Below are positions 44,775 to 53,083 of a DNA stretch of 64,000 nucleotides, piece by piece; positions within the stretch are counted from its first letter, which is position 1; the number at the start of each line of letters is the position of its first letter. The translations under genes were made by a program, and so were the position numbers. The notes under the pieces were generated by a model that searched no databases, was not told the origin of the DNA, and was given only the letters and a program-made list of their open reading frames with translations. This DNA is from Flavobacterium amnicola (GTDB lineage Bacteria; Bacteroidota; Bacteroidia; Flavobacteriales; Flavobacteriaceae). Location of the stretch: NCBI RefSeq assembly GCF_004122165.1, contig NZ_SBKO01000001.1, positions 372,001 to 436,000 of the forward strand. The letters run 5' to 3'.

Positions 44775-46516
44775 TCATTCATCCTTTTAACAAACTGAGC
44801 CGGAGTTACTCCGGTTCTTTTATTAAAAGACTTTGTGAAGGAAATAGCATTTTTAAACCCAACGCTTTCTGCAATCGCCTGAGTAGAATATTTGCGATAA
44901 GTAGGATTCGTAATAATCTCATTTATTGCATAATTTATTTTAAGTTCATTTACATAATCACTAAAACTTTTTTCAAATTTCTTATTGACTACATAAGACA
45001 AATAAGTAGTATTCGTCTTTATTTTATTAGCAACATATTGCAATGTAAATCCTTCTTTTAAAAATTCATTTTTATCAATAAGTTTAGAAAATTTTTGTAT
45101 TAGTTCATTTTCTTTGTCTTCATCTAAATTAAACGAACTGCTTTTTTTATTTTTTTCTAAATCCGAAAAAGCTTCATTATTATCAATTACTTTTTTAGTA
45201 TTCGCGATTGTTTCAAATTCAAGTAATAAATTATTAAATTTTTTATCATTTACTTTTTTATTGCGATAGTTTATAAGTAAAATGATTATCAATAAAAAAA
45301 TAACGGCAATTCCTCCCCATTTCAAAAGACTTTCTATCAAAACCTGCCTTTTGAACTTATCTCTTATTTGAATCATTTCATTCTCTAAATTCTTTTTCCC
45401 TAAAAGAAAATTCACCTCGCTTTTTTCTGCATTCTTTTTGGCTTCACTTGATTCAAAATTGTTTAAATAAATTTTAGCATGTTGTAAAGCTTTTGAAGGT
45501 TCCTTTTTAATTTCATAAATTTTTGCTTGATAATAATTAGAATCTAAATACTGACTTTTATCAAATTTATTGACGTTGTAAATAGAATCTGATTTTACAA
45601 AATAGACTAATGCTTCATCGAATTTTTGGGTATTATAATACGAAATACCCATATTATAACATATTTGAGCACTTTCTAATTTTTGATTGTTTTCTTTTAA
45701 ATCAACCAAAAGACTTAAATAGGTTTTAATGGCGTCCGGATAATTGTCTTTGAGACAATAAATATTTCCCAACCCACTTTTGGCTCTAATTTTATTGGAT
45801 AGTAAATTAGTGGAAACAAAAAGGGCTTTGGAATAAAAGTATTTAGCTGAATCGAGTGATTTTTTATCTAAATCTGAATTGTGTAATGACTCATATAAGC
45901 TCCCTAAACAGATATTAATATTACTTTTATTGTTTTCATATTTTTCCTTTGAAATTTTTAACTGGTATTTGTCAATTAATTCATCTGACTTTCGTGCTTC
46001 TTTAATTGCCAATTTATAATTCCCTGCACTTCCATATAACGAAGCGATATTGTATCCGAACTTGATGACTTGCAATTTGTCATCTGTTTTCATAGCAATC
46101 TTTTTTCCCGCTTCATATTTTAACAAAGCATTACTCAAATTTCCTCTAATGGATTCGGACAAACCTCCATAATTAAGTAAATAAGCATGCAGTTTTGTTT
46201 TATCATTCGATGCTGGAACCTTTTCTAAATAACTTAATGATTTCTTGTATAATTTTTTGGATTGTATACTATCGCCTTTTAGCTGGTACAAATACGATTT
46301 AATTCCGTACGCAAACGATTTGTGTAAATTGTTAGTTGATTTTTCAATTTTATTGGCATAAACAAATGAACTATCTATGTTAGAATTGATTAATAATCGA
46401 GCTTTGTCATGCAGTTTTTGATATTCGGTATCGCTCAACTTTATTGTCTGAGAAAAAGATAAAGTGCTGAAGAACAAAAAACAAAAATGGATTATAAACT
46501 TCATTGGAAAGTACAT
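44771..46516 (-). CDS. Membrane-anchored TPR / AraC-type transcription regulator
   Basis: The 581-residue protein has a signal-like N-terminus (FIIHFCFLFFSTLSFSQ), about eight tetratricopeptide repeats (residues about 30-370), a transmembrane helix (WGGIAVIFLLIIILLINY, near residue 400) and a C-terminal AraC-type double helix-turn-helix (FTLQYVANKIKTNTTYLSYVV to QAIAESVGFKNAISFTKSFNKRTGVTPAQF). The TPR part would sit in the periplasm, so this one-component regulator may sense a peptide or protein outside the membrane. It converges on the peptide gene at 44550. MKFIIHFC (46504) is an alternative start. Confidence 0.88.
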   Translation of the reverse strand: MYFPMKFIIHFCFLFFSTLSFSQTIKLSDTEYQKLHDKARLLINSNIDSSFVYANKIEKSTNNLHKSFAYGIKSYLYQLKGDSIQSKKLYKKSLSYLEKVPASNDKTKLHAYLLNYGGLSESIRGNLSNALLKYEAGKKIAMKTDDKLQVIKFGYNIASLYGSAGNYKLAIKEARKSDELIDKYQLKISKEKYENNKSNINICLGSLYESLHNSDLDKKSLDSAKYFYSKALFVSTNLLSNKIRAKSGLGNIYCLKDNYPDAIKTYLSLLVDLKENNQKLESAQICYNMGISYYNTQKFDEALVYFVKSDSIYNVNKFDKSQYLDSNYYQAKIYEIKKEPSKALQHAKIYLNNFESSEAKKNAEKSEVNFLLGKKNLENEMIQIRDKFKRQVLIESLLKWGGIAVIFLLIIILLINYRNKKVNDKKFNNLLLEFETIANTKKVIDNNEAFSDLEKNKKSSSFNLDEDKENELIQKFSKLIDKNEFLKEGFTLQYVANKIKTNTTYLSYVVNKKFEKSFSDYVNELKINYAINEIITNPTYRKYSTQAIAESVGFKNAISFTKSFNKRTGVTPAQFVKRMND

Positions 46517-46527
46517 TTGGAACGTTG

Positions 46528-46535
46528 CAAAACTA
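46528..46535 (-). promoter_or_regulatory. TAnnTTTG promoter box for the TPR/AraC regulator
   Basis: TAGTTTTG on the minus strand, 11 bases before the ATG at 46516. Confidence 0.6.
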
Positions 46536-46537
46536 AT

Positions 46538-46614
46538 AAAAAAAGGTTCACGTAAAACGGAACCTTTTTTGTTTTTAATATCGTAAAATCTTTAGCTGAT
46601 CAAATTCAAAACTA
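46538..46614. repeat. Degenerate copy of the nuoN 3' end and terminator (copy A)
   Basis: The hairpin GGTTC/GAACC at 46538-46571 with flanking A and T runs, and the 19 bases CTGATCAAATTCAAAACTA at 46596-46614, match the nuoN terminator and 3' coding end at 46893-46963 in the same order and orientation. Between them TTTTGTTTTTAATATC also resembles copy B. It is a partial, decayed duplication. Confidence 0.8.
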
Positions 46615-46737
46615 AATTTACTATTCACTTTTGACTTAAAATTTTTAGATAAATTTAATTTAGAAAAAATGCCACAATGTCTGTTTGTTTTCTCAAAAAA
46701 AAGTAAATTGCTTCTATAATTATTAAAAGAAATTTTC

Positions 46738-46878
46738 ATGGAATTAAAGAAATTCGAGGATAAGGCACTTAACATATCCCAACAAAAAAAAGTGAAAGGT
46801 GGAAGTACAACTGATCCCATAAAGAAACCGCTAGGGCCAATTACAGGTGGTACTGCTTCTGGTAATGGTGATGGGTAA
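46738..46878 (+). CDS. Short Lys-Gly-Gly leader peptide candidate
   Basis: The 46-residue frame reads MELKKFEDKALNISQQKKVK followed by GG, a compact double-glycine leader of 22 residues. The remaining core STTDPIKKPLGPITGGTASG plus NGDG has no cysteine and is rich in Gly, Pro and Thr. The leader form (charged, LNISQQ, KVKGG) is like that of Bacteroidota GG precursors. It is flanked by the two copies of the nuoN end repeat. No clear TAnnTTTG box is seen upstream. Expression and processing are unproven. Confidence 0.6.
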   Translation: MELKKFEDKALNISQQKKVKGGSTTDPIKKPLGPITGGTASGNGDG

Positions 46879-46892
46879 AAAGTCTAAAAAAC

Positions 46893-46923
46893 AAAAGAGG
46901 CTCGTTTTACACGAGCCTCTTTT
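46893..46923. terminator. Bidirectional terminator of nuoN and the peptide gene (copy B)
   Basis: A perfect 13-base stem (AAAAGAGGCTCGT with its complement) around TTTAC lies between the convergent stops at 46878 and 46941. Confidence 0.85.
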
Positions 46924-46940
46924 GTTTTTTATATCAACAT

Positions 46941-48311
46941 CTAACTGATCAAATTCAAAACTAGATTAGGCATTAAACCTATAGCAATATTGGCAACCAA
47001 TAATAAAATGGCAACAATCTTATAAACCAAAGGAATTGAAGTTAATTCTTGCTCACTATCTTTCGTATACATGGCTAAAATGATTTTAAAATAATAGCCT
47101 ACACTAATGATAGAACTTATAATGGCGACAATTACCAATACAATCCAACCGGTTTGAATGACTTGACTTAATAAAAAGAATTTAGCAAAAAATCCAGATA
47201 AAATTGGAATTCCAGCCATAGACAATAATGATGTAGTCACCACTGCTGCTAATAAAGGATGTGTTTTCCCAAATCCGTTGAAGTTATCAATCGTTTCATT
47301 CTCTTTGTCTTTCATTACATAAAAAATCACAGCAAAAATGGCTAATCCCGCTACAGCATAAGACGTTGCATAGTACAACAAAATATTTGCTGAGTTGTTC
47401 GAAATTAATAAAGTCATCACCATAAACCCTGCATGTGAAATACCCGAAAATGCCAACATACGTTTCACATTGTTTTGACGTAAGGCCATGATATTTCCAA
47501 GCAGCATAGAAGCCATAGCCACTACCACAATAATCATTTGAAAAGCATACGTTTGACCTGGCACTAAAATAATAGCTAATTTATACAACGTAGCCACTGC
47601 AATAACTTTGGCCAGTGTACTCATGGTTGCTGTAGTTAATGCTGGTGCACCTTCATATACATCGGGAGCCCAAAAATGGAAAGGAACTGCCGCTATTTTA
47701 AACAACATTCCTATAACGACCATAATCGTTCCAATAATGTACCATTGCGGATAAGAGGCTGTATGTGTTACTTGATAAATTGTTGTCAAATCGAAACTTC
47801 CAGTTGCGCCGTAAATAAGTGCTATTCCGAAAAGAATAATCCCCGATGCGAAAGATCCCATCAAGAAATATTTCATTCCTGCTTCATTACTTTTAAGACT
47901 CAATCGATTACTTGCTGCTAAAATGTAAAGCGAAATAGACAACACTTCAATTCCTAAAAAGAACATCGCTAGGTTTCCAAAAGAGACCATTGCAACTCCA
48001 CCAGCCAACATGAACACTTTAATCGCAACAAAATCAGAAATTTTAGTAGGTCTGTCTTTGTAAAACTCATGACTCATGGTAATCAAAACTGTAGTAATCA
48101 CAATAAATAAGCTTGAAAAAGCTACCGAAAACCGATCTACTAACATCATATTGTTATAGAATGTTCCCAACGTATTGTATACCGAAATATTATACCCTAA
48201 AATCGCCAACAATCCTAAAATAGTGATTGGAACAATTGCTTTTCTTGCATTAAACATTTCTACAAGTAAACAAAGTACTCCTAATCCTGATATCGCTATT
48301 AATGTATTCAT
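46941..48311 (-). CDS. nuoN: NADH-quinone oxidoreductase subunit N
   Basis: NuoN is one of the three antiporter-like proton channels of complex I. The 456-residue protein is almost entirely membrane helices, with the conserved lysine-bearing helix GAPALTTATMSTLAKVIAVATLYKL and the half-channel segment RQNNVKRMLAFSGISHAGFM. Length is normal for the family. It is the last gene of the nuo operon and is followed by a bidirectional terminator. A partial copy of its last codons and terminator lies 350 bases away. Confidence 0.96.
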   Translation of the reverse strand: MNTLIAISGLGVLCLLVEMFNARKAIVPITILGLLAILGYNISVYNTLGTFYNNMMLVDRFSVAFSSLFIVITTVLITMSHEFYKDRPTKISDFVAIKVFMLAGGVAMVSFGNLAMFFLGIEVLSISLYILAASNRLSLKSNEAGMKYFLMGSFASGIILFGIALIYGATGSFDLTTIYQVTHTASYPQWYIIGTIMVVIGMLFKIAAVPFHFWAPDVYEGAPALTTATMSTLAKVIAVATLYKLAIILVPGQTYAFQMIIVVVAMASMLLGNIMALRQNNVKRMLAFSGISHAGFMVMTLLISNNSANILLYYATSYAVAGLAIFAVIFYVMKDKENETIDNFNGFGKTHPLLAAVVTTSLLSMAGIPILSGFFAKFFLLSQVIQTGWIVLVIVAIISSIISVGYYFKIILAMYTKDSEQELTSIPLVYKIVAILLLVANIAIGLMPNLVLNLIS

Positions 48312-48364
48312 TTTTTAAAATTTGTTATTTAAAGTGAAAGTATTCACTTCAAATTATATCTAAA

Positions 48365-49804
48365 TTATAATCTATTAATTCTTCCAACAATTTCTTGTAA
48401 CGGAGGTGTAACTAAATCGCTAATTGGTTTTGGATACATTCCAAAAAACAGTAAGACCGCGATAATGACCACAAAAACGATAATTTCTTGCGTTGTTACC
48501 ACTGCAAAAACTCTTGAATCTTTATCTCCAAGCATTACATTTTTAAACATATTCAGCATATAAACAGCTCCTAAAATAATGGTTGTCCCCGCTATAATTG
48601 CAAACCAAATATTAACATTATACAAACTGTAAAGCAATGTAAATTCTCCTACGAAATTAAAAGTAGATGGCAATGCTACCGAAGCCAACATTACAATCAT
48701 AAAAAGGGAGGCAAATTTAGAATCCTGAATTCTAATACCACCCATTTCTGCAATTTCTTGCGTTTGAAAACGTCTTTCGATAACTTCAGCTGCAAAAAAC
48801 AAACCAACCACTACAAATCCGTGCGCAATCATTTGTAAAACCGCTCCACGCAATCCATCAACTGATAAACTATACGCCCCAGCCGCAATTAATCCAACGT
48901 GGGCCAATGACGAATATGCTAGTAATTTTTTTAAGTTTCTTTGTTTTAAAGCCACAATAGAACCGTATACCACGCCTACAACACTTAAGGCAATAAAAAT
49001 ATTCATATAGGTCTTAGCCGCTATTGGTGCAATAGGCAATTGCCAACGAATCACACTGTACAATCCCATTTTTAGCATAATTCCTGAAAGTAACATTGTT
49101 CCTACTGCCGGTGCTTTTTGATAGGTATTTGCCTGCCAAGTATGGAAAGGGAAAATTGGAATTTTAATGGCGTATGCTAAAAAGAAAGCTAAGAAAATCC
49201 AAAATTGCTCTTGAGAAGTCAATCGAACTGCATATAAATCACTTAACATTAATGAACCTGCTTTTTGGAACAGATAAATAAATGCTACTAACATAAATAA
49301 TGAACCTGCCAATGTAAAAATGAAGAACTTAATAATCGCTCTTTTTCTTTCTTCGACATCACCATTACCCCAAACTAAAGCGATAAAGTAAATCGGAATC
49401 AAAGCCAATTCCCAGAAAATATAATATAAAAAGGCATCAGCACTTAAAAAAGTTCCAATCATGGCAAACGACATGAATAATACCAAAGCATAAAATGTCT
49501 TGCTATTATTGTATTGATTTCCGAAAGAGGAGAATATAATTATGGTGGTCAAGAAAGTCGTTAATAACAACATTGCTAATGACAATCCATCTACTTGTAA
49601 TGCAATAAATACATTCGGATTGGTAATCCATTGTGAAATAAAACTTGGATTAATCCCAGCCTGGTGTAAATTCAAAATATAAACTGAAAATACTGCCGAC
49701 GCTAAACTGAATACTAGCGCGACTGTTTTAGCCAATTTATCTCCAGCAAAATAGGTCGCTATTGCTCCAAATAATAAAAGAATGAGTATAAATGATACGT
49801 TCAT
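48365..49804 (-). CDS. nuoM: NADH-quinone oxidoreductase subunit M
   Basis: NuoM is the central antiporter-like proton-pumping subunit in the membrane arm of complex I. The 479-residue polytopic protein has the conserved Glu in YIFWELALIPIYF, the channel segment IKIPIFPFHTWQANTYQKAPAVGTMLLSGIMLKMGLY and RNLKKLLAYSSLAHVGLI. It lies between nuoL (12 bases upstream) and nuoN (53 bases downstream) in the operon. Confidence 0.96.
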   Translation of the reverse strand: MNVSFILILLLFGAIATYFAGDKLAKTVALVFSLASAVFSVYILNLHQAGINPSFISQWITNPNVFIALQVDGLSLAMLLLTTFLTTIIIFSSFGNQYNNSKTFYALVLFMSFAMIGTFLSADAFLYYIFWELALIPIYFIALVWGNGDVEERKRAIIKFFIFTLAGSLFMLVAFIYLFQKAGSLMLSDLYAVRLTSQEQFWIFLAFFLAYAIKIPIFPFHTWQANTYQKAPAVGTMLLSGIMLKMGLYSVIRWQLPIAPIAAKTYMNIFIALSVVGVVYGSIVALKQRNLKKLLAYSSLAHVGLIAAGAYSLSVDGLRGAVLQMIAHGFVVVGLFFAAEVIERRFQTQEIAEMGGIRIQDSKFASLFMIVMLASVALPSTFNFVGEFTLLYSLYNVNIWFAIIAGTTIILGAVYMLNMFKNVMLGDKDSRVFAVVTTQEIIVFVVIIAVLLFFGMYPKPISDLVTPPLQEIVGRINRL

Positions 49805-49816
49805 TATGTGTAATTA

Positions 49817-51700
49817 TTAAACTAAAAATAAATAAATTAAAATCGAAGAAAGTCCTAAAACAAAAGCGAAAAGATATACTCCCACACTTCCGTTTTGTAC
49901 TAATTTCCCTTGATTTCCAATTGAGTTCGTAACTTTTCCTAAACCAAATAATAATTCAGAAACAGCAGTTTCAATATATTTTCTAAAGAAATGTGATAAT
50001 TTGTATAACGGATTTACGATCAACATCTCGTAAGCTTCATCCACATAAAACTTGTTATATAAAACTTTTGCAATTCCAGTAATTTCCGAATCTTGCTCAG
50101 GTACTTCTTGTTTTTTAAGGTATTTAGCATATGCCATTCCAATTCCGACTAAAGCACCAACCGTTGCAATTCCCATCAACATATAAGCGGTTCCATCTAA
50201 ATGATGTGCTTCATGCGCTTTGTGAAATAACGGTGCTAAATAATGGTTCAACCAACTATTACCTGGTAAACTAATTAATCCACCAACAGCAGCTAGGATT
50301 GCTAAGATTACTAATGGAATAGTAATTAACGCTGGACTTTCGTGTAAATGCTTTTTTTGATGTTCGGTTCCTCTAAAATCATTGAAGAAAGTCAAATACA
50401 TCAATCTGAACATATAAAATGCAGTCATAATGGAAGCAATAGAACCTACCACCCATAAAATTGTATTTCCGTGAAAAGCAGTCATTAAAATTTCATCCTT
50501 CGACCAGAAACCAGCGAAAGGGAAAATTCCTGAAATCGCTAACGTCGAAATCATCATCGTCCAAAACGTAATTGGCATCACTTTTTTCAAGCCACCCATA
50601 TTACGCATGTCTTGTTCTCCATGCAAAGCATGAATTACCGATCCTGAACCTAAGAACAAACACGCTTTAAAGAAAGCATGAGTAATTACGTGGAAAACGG
50701 CTACTTCGTACGCTCCCAATCCTAAAGCTAAGAACATAAGTCCTAATTGTGAAACGGTAGAATACGCCAATACTTTTTTGATATCGTTTTGCACCAATCC
50801 GATAGCGGCAGCAACAATTGCAGTACCTGCTCCAATTACAGCAATGATTGTTTGAACATTTGGCGCTAAATCGAAGACAAAATTCAAACGAGTAACCATA
50901 AAGATACCAGCAGTAACCATCGTCGCAGCGTGAATTAAAGCCGAAACCGGTGTTGGTCCCGCCATGGCGTCTGGTAACCAGGTGTATAATGGAATTTGAG
51001 CCGATTTTCCGGTTGCTCCAATAAATAAACATAAAGCAGCAATACTAATTAAAGCAGAATCGGTAGCTGATAATTCTTGAGAAAAAATATCTCTGGCAAT
51101 AAGATGATAATCCAAACTTCCAAAAACATACGCTAGGATAAAAATCCCAATCAATAAGCCTAAATCACCCACACGGTTCATGATGAACGCCTTTTTGGCC
51201 GCATCGTTATAGTCTTGGTTTTTATACCAGAACCCAATTAGTAAGTATGAACATAGTCCAACACCTTCCCAACCGATGAACATCACCAATAAGTTGCTTC
51301 CCATAACCAATGTAATCATAAAGAAAACAAACAGATTTAAGTAGGCAAAAAACTTGTGCATGTTCTCGTCATCATGCATGTAACTGATCGAATACATATG
51401 AATCAACGTTCCGATTCCAGTAACGAACAACAACCACAGCACAGACAGTTGGTCTAGTAAAAATGACATGTCGATTTGAAAACTTTCCAATGCAATCCAT
51501 GGAAATAATTTTACTTCAATTGGTTTTCCTGTTGATTGTATTTGCATGAAAAAGTAAGTAGTCGCAAAAAACGAAATCAATATCGAAAGCGTTCCTAACA
51601 ATCCTACAAATCCTTTTCCTGCTTTTTTTCCAAAAAAGATATTAGCAAGGAAACCAAAAAATGGTGCTAAAACTAATACTAAAGCTAAATTTTTCTCCAT
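49817..51700 (-). CDS. nuoL: NADH-quinone oxidoreductase subunit L
   Basis: NuoL is the distal antiporter-like subunit and carries the long lateral helix along the membrane arm. The 627-residue protein has FIGWEGVGLCSYLLIGFWY with the conserved Glu, SAQIPLYTWLPDAMAGPTPVSALIHAATMVTAGIF and NDIKKVLAYSTVSQLGLMF. The C-terminal region (about residues 500-627) holds the lateral helix and anchor helix. It starts six bases after nuoK's stop. Confidence 0.96.
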   Translation of the reverse strand: MEKNLALVLVLAPFFGFLANIFFGKKAGKGFVGLLGTLSILISFFATTYFFMQIQSTGKPIEVKLFPWIALESFQIDMSFLLDQLSVLWLLFVTGIGTLIHMYSISYMHDDENMHKFFAYLNLFVFFMITLVMGSNLLVMFIGWEGVGLCSYLLIGFWYKNQDYNDAAKKAFIMNRVGDLGLLIGIFILAYVFGSLDYHLIARDIFSQELSATDSALISIAALCLFIGATGKSAQIPLYTWLPDAMAGPTPVSALIHAATMVTAGIFMVTRLNFVFDLAPNVQTIIAVIGAGTAIVAAAIGLVQNDIKKVLAYSTVSQLGLMFLALGLGAYEVAVFHVITHAFFKACLFLGSGSVIHALHGEQDMRNMGGLKKVMPITFWTMMISTLAISGIFPFAGFWSKDEILMTAFHGNTILWVVGSIASIMTAFYMFRLMYLTFFNDFRGTEHQKKHLHESPALITIPLVILAILAAVGGLISLPGNSWLNHYLAPLFHKAHEAHHLDGTAYMLMGIATVGALVGIGMAYAKYLKKQEVPEQDSEITGIAKVLYNKFYVDEAYEMLIVNPLYKLSHFFRKYIETAVSELLFGLGKVTNSIGNQGKLVQNGSVGVYLFAFVLGLSSILIYLFLV

Positions 51701-51706
51701 TAGTAT

Positions 51707-52027
51707 TTATCCTTTTAAATTTTTTAAATTATCAATATCAATTGATCCTGTATTTCTGAAAATCGAGACTAAAATAGACAAACCAACTGCTACTTCAGCG
51801 GCAGCCACTGCCATCGAGAAGAACACGAATACTTGGCCTTGCGCATCTTGATGATAGGTTGAGAAAGCCACTAAAAGCAAATTCACTGCATTCAGCATAA
51901 TTTCGATAGACATAAACATGATAATGGCATTTCGGCGGTATAACACTCCAAAAGCCCCTATACAAAACAGTAATACTGATAAGTATATGTAATTTTCAAT
52001 TCCTATTTGTTCTAATATATTTTGCAT
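51707..52027 (-). CDS. nuoK: NADH-quinone oxidoreductase subunit K
   Basis: NuoK is a three-helix membrane subunit of complex I that takes part in proton transfer. The 106-residue protein has conserved Glu residues in helices 2 and 3 (FMSIEIMLNAVNLLLVAF and AVAAAEVAVGLSILVSIFR). I use the ATG at 52027 (MQNILEQIGIENYIYLSV); the frame is open further upstream but that part is inside nuoJ. It is one base from the nuoJ stop, so translation is probably coupled. Confidence 0.95.
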   Translation of the reverse strand: MQNILEQIGIENYIYLSVLLFCIGAFGVLYRRNAIIMFMSIEIMLNAVNLLLVAFSTYHQDAQGQVFVFFSMAVAAAEVAVGLSILVSIFRNTGSIDIDNLKNLKG

Positions 52028-52028
52028 C

Positions 52029-52538
52029 TTACTGAATTGAAGTTGATTTTTTAGACAATAATACCGCACCAATCATTGCTACTAATAATAAAACAGAAGC
52101 AAATTCGAAAGGAACCATATATTCGTTTAGTAATACTTTACCCAACACTTTTATCGATTGATAATCTTGTCCTGATTGTTTGTAAGTGTCAATAATTGGC
52201 ATTGTTTTGATAAAAGTAGCCAACATAACAAAACCCAACAATCCGAAAGCGATAGCCGCAGAAATTTTAGACAATAGGTTTTTATTGGGTTCGTTTTCTT
52301 TATTCAGGTTCATTAACATGATGGTAAAAAGTATCAATACCATGATGGCTCCTGCATACACAATAATATGAACTAGAGAAAGAAACTGTGCATTGAACAT
52401 TAAATAATGTCCCGCAACACTAAAGAAACATAATACTAAATAAATCGCACTATGTATTGGATTTTTACTAACCACCGTCAAAAATCCAGTAGCCAAAGTA
52501 AACGCCGCTAAAATATAGAATATAGTAAGTATCGACAT
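52029..52538 (-). CDS. nuoJ: NADH-quinone oxidoreductase subunit J
   Basis: NuoJ is a five-helix membrane subunit close to the quinone end of complex I; its third helix bends during coupling. The 169-residue protein has NPIHSAIYLVLCFFSVAGHYLM and VHIIVYAGAIMVLILFTIMLMNL, the second being the conserved bent helix. It begins one base after the nuoI stop. Confidence 0.95.
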   Translation of the reverse strand: MSILTIFYILAAFTLATGFLTVVSKNPIHSAIYLVLCFFSVAGHYLMFNAQFLSLVHIIVYAGAIMVLILFTIMLMNLNKENEPNKNLLSKISAAIAFGLLGFVMLATFIKTMPIIDTYKQSGQDYQSIKVLGKVLLNEYMVPFEFASVLLLVAMIGAVLLSKKSTSIQ

Positions 52539-52539
52539 A

Positions 52540-53079
52540 TTAGTTAATTGATTTAGAATTTTTAATGGCCATTTCTAGTGGCATTACCAATTTATCTTTT
52601 CCATAGATAAAATCTTCACGGTTCGAAGCCGATTTTACAATCACTTTCGATTCGGTTAAGTAAATGGCATCTTTTGGACAAGCTTCTTCACACAAACCAC
52701 AGAAAATACAACGTAGCATATTGATTTCATATACTGAGGCGTATTTTTCTTCACGGTATAGATTCTCTTCTCCCTTTTTACGCTCTGCAGCCGTCATGGT
52801 AATTGCTTCTGCCGGACAAGCCACCGCACACATACCACAAGCGGTACAGTTTTCACGACCTAACTCATCACGCTTTAACATATGCTGACCACGATATACC
52901 GGGCTGAACTCACGTTTTTGTTCCGGATATTTAATGGTAACTTTTCTTCTGAATAAGTGTTTGATAGTAATCACCAATCCTTTAGCAATGGCAACGATGT
53001 ACAAACTTTCCAAGAAGCTCATCTTTTTGTTTGAGACTTCTTTTTTTCTTCCTGATAATGAAATGGTATCTAATGACAT
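52540..53079 (-). CDS. nuoI: NADH-quinone oxidoreductase subunit I
   Basis: NuoI holds clusters N6a and N6b, two [4Fe-4S] centres that pass electrons from NuoG to NuoB. The 179-residue protein carries both ferredoxin motifs, CTACGMCAVACP and CIFCGLCEEACP, each with the fourth cysteine before proline. The N-terminal amphipathic helices (KKMSFLESLYIVAIAKGLVITIKHLF) fit attachment to the membrane. It lies four bases after nuoH. Confidence 0.96.
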   Translation of the reverse strand: MSLDTISLSGRKKEVSNKKMSFLESLYIVAIAKGLVITIKHLFRRKVTIKYPEQKREFSPVYRGQHMLKRDELGRENCTACGMCAVACPAEAITMTAAERKKGEENLYREEKYASVYEINMLRCIFCGLCEEACPKDAIYLTESKVIVKSASNREDFIYGKDKLVMPLEMAIKNSKSIN

Positions 53080-53083
53080 TTTA

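Noticed and set aside
46575..46820. 81-residue minus-strand frame over the KGG peptide gene
   Set aside because: It is composed of the decayed nuoN-end copy and the antisense of the peptide gene, with no promoter box.
35596..46941. Integrative element with att sites at tRNA-Ala
   Set aside because: No integrase, no repeat of the tRNA 3' end at the other side and no mobilisation gene were seen.
50667..51032. 121-residue frame in another reading frame of nuoL
   Set aside because: Its cysteine- and arginine-rich sequence looks like frame-shifted membrane-helix codons, not a protein.
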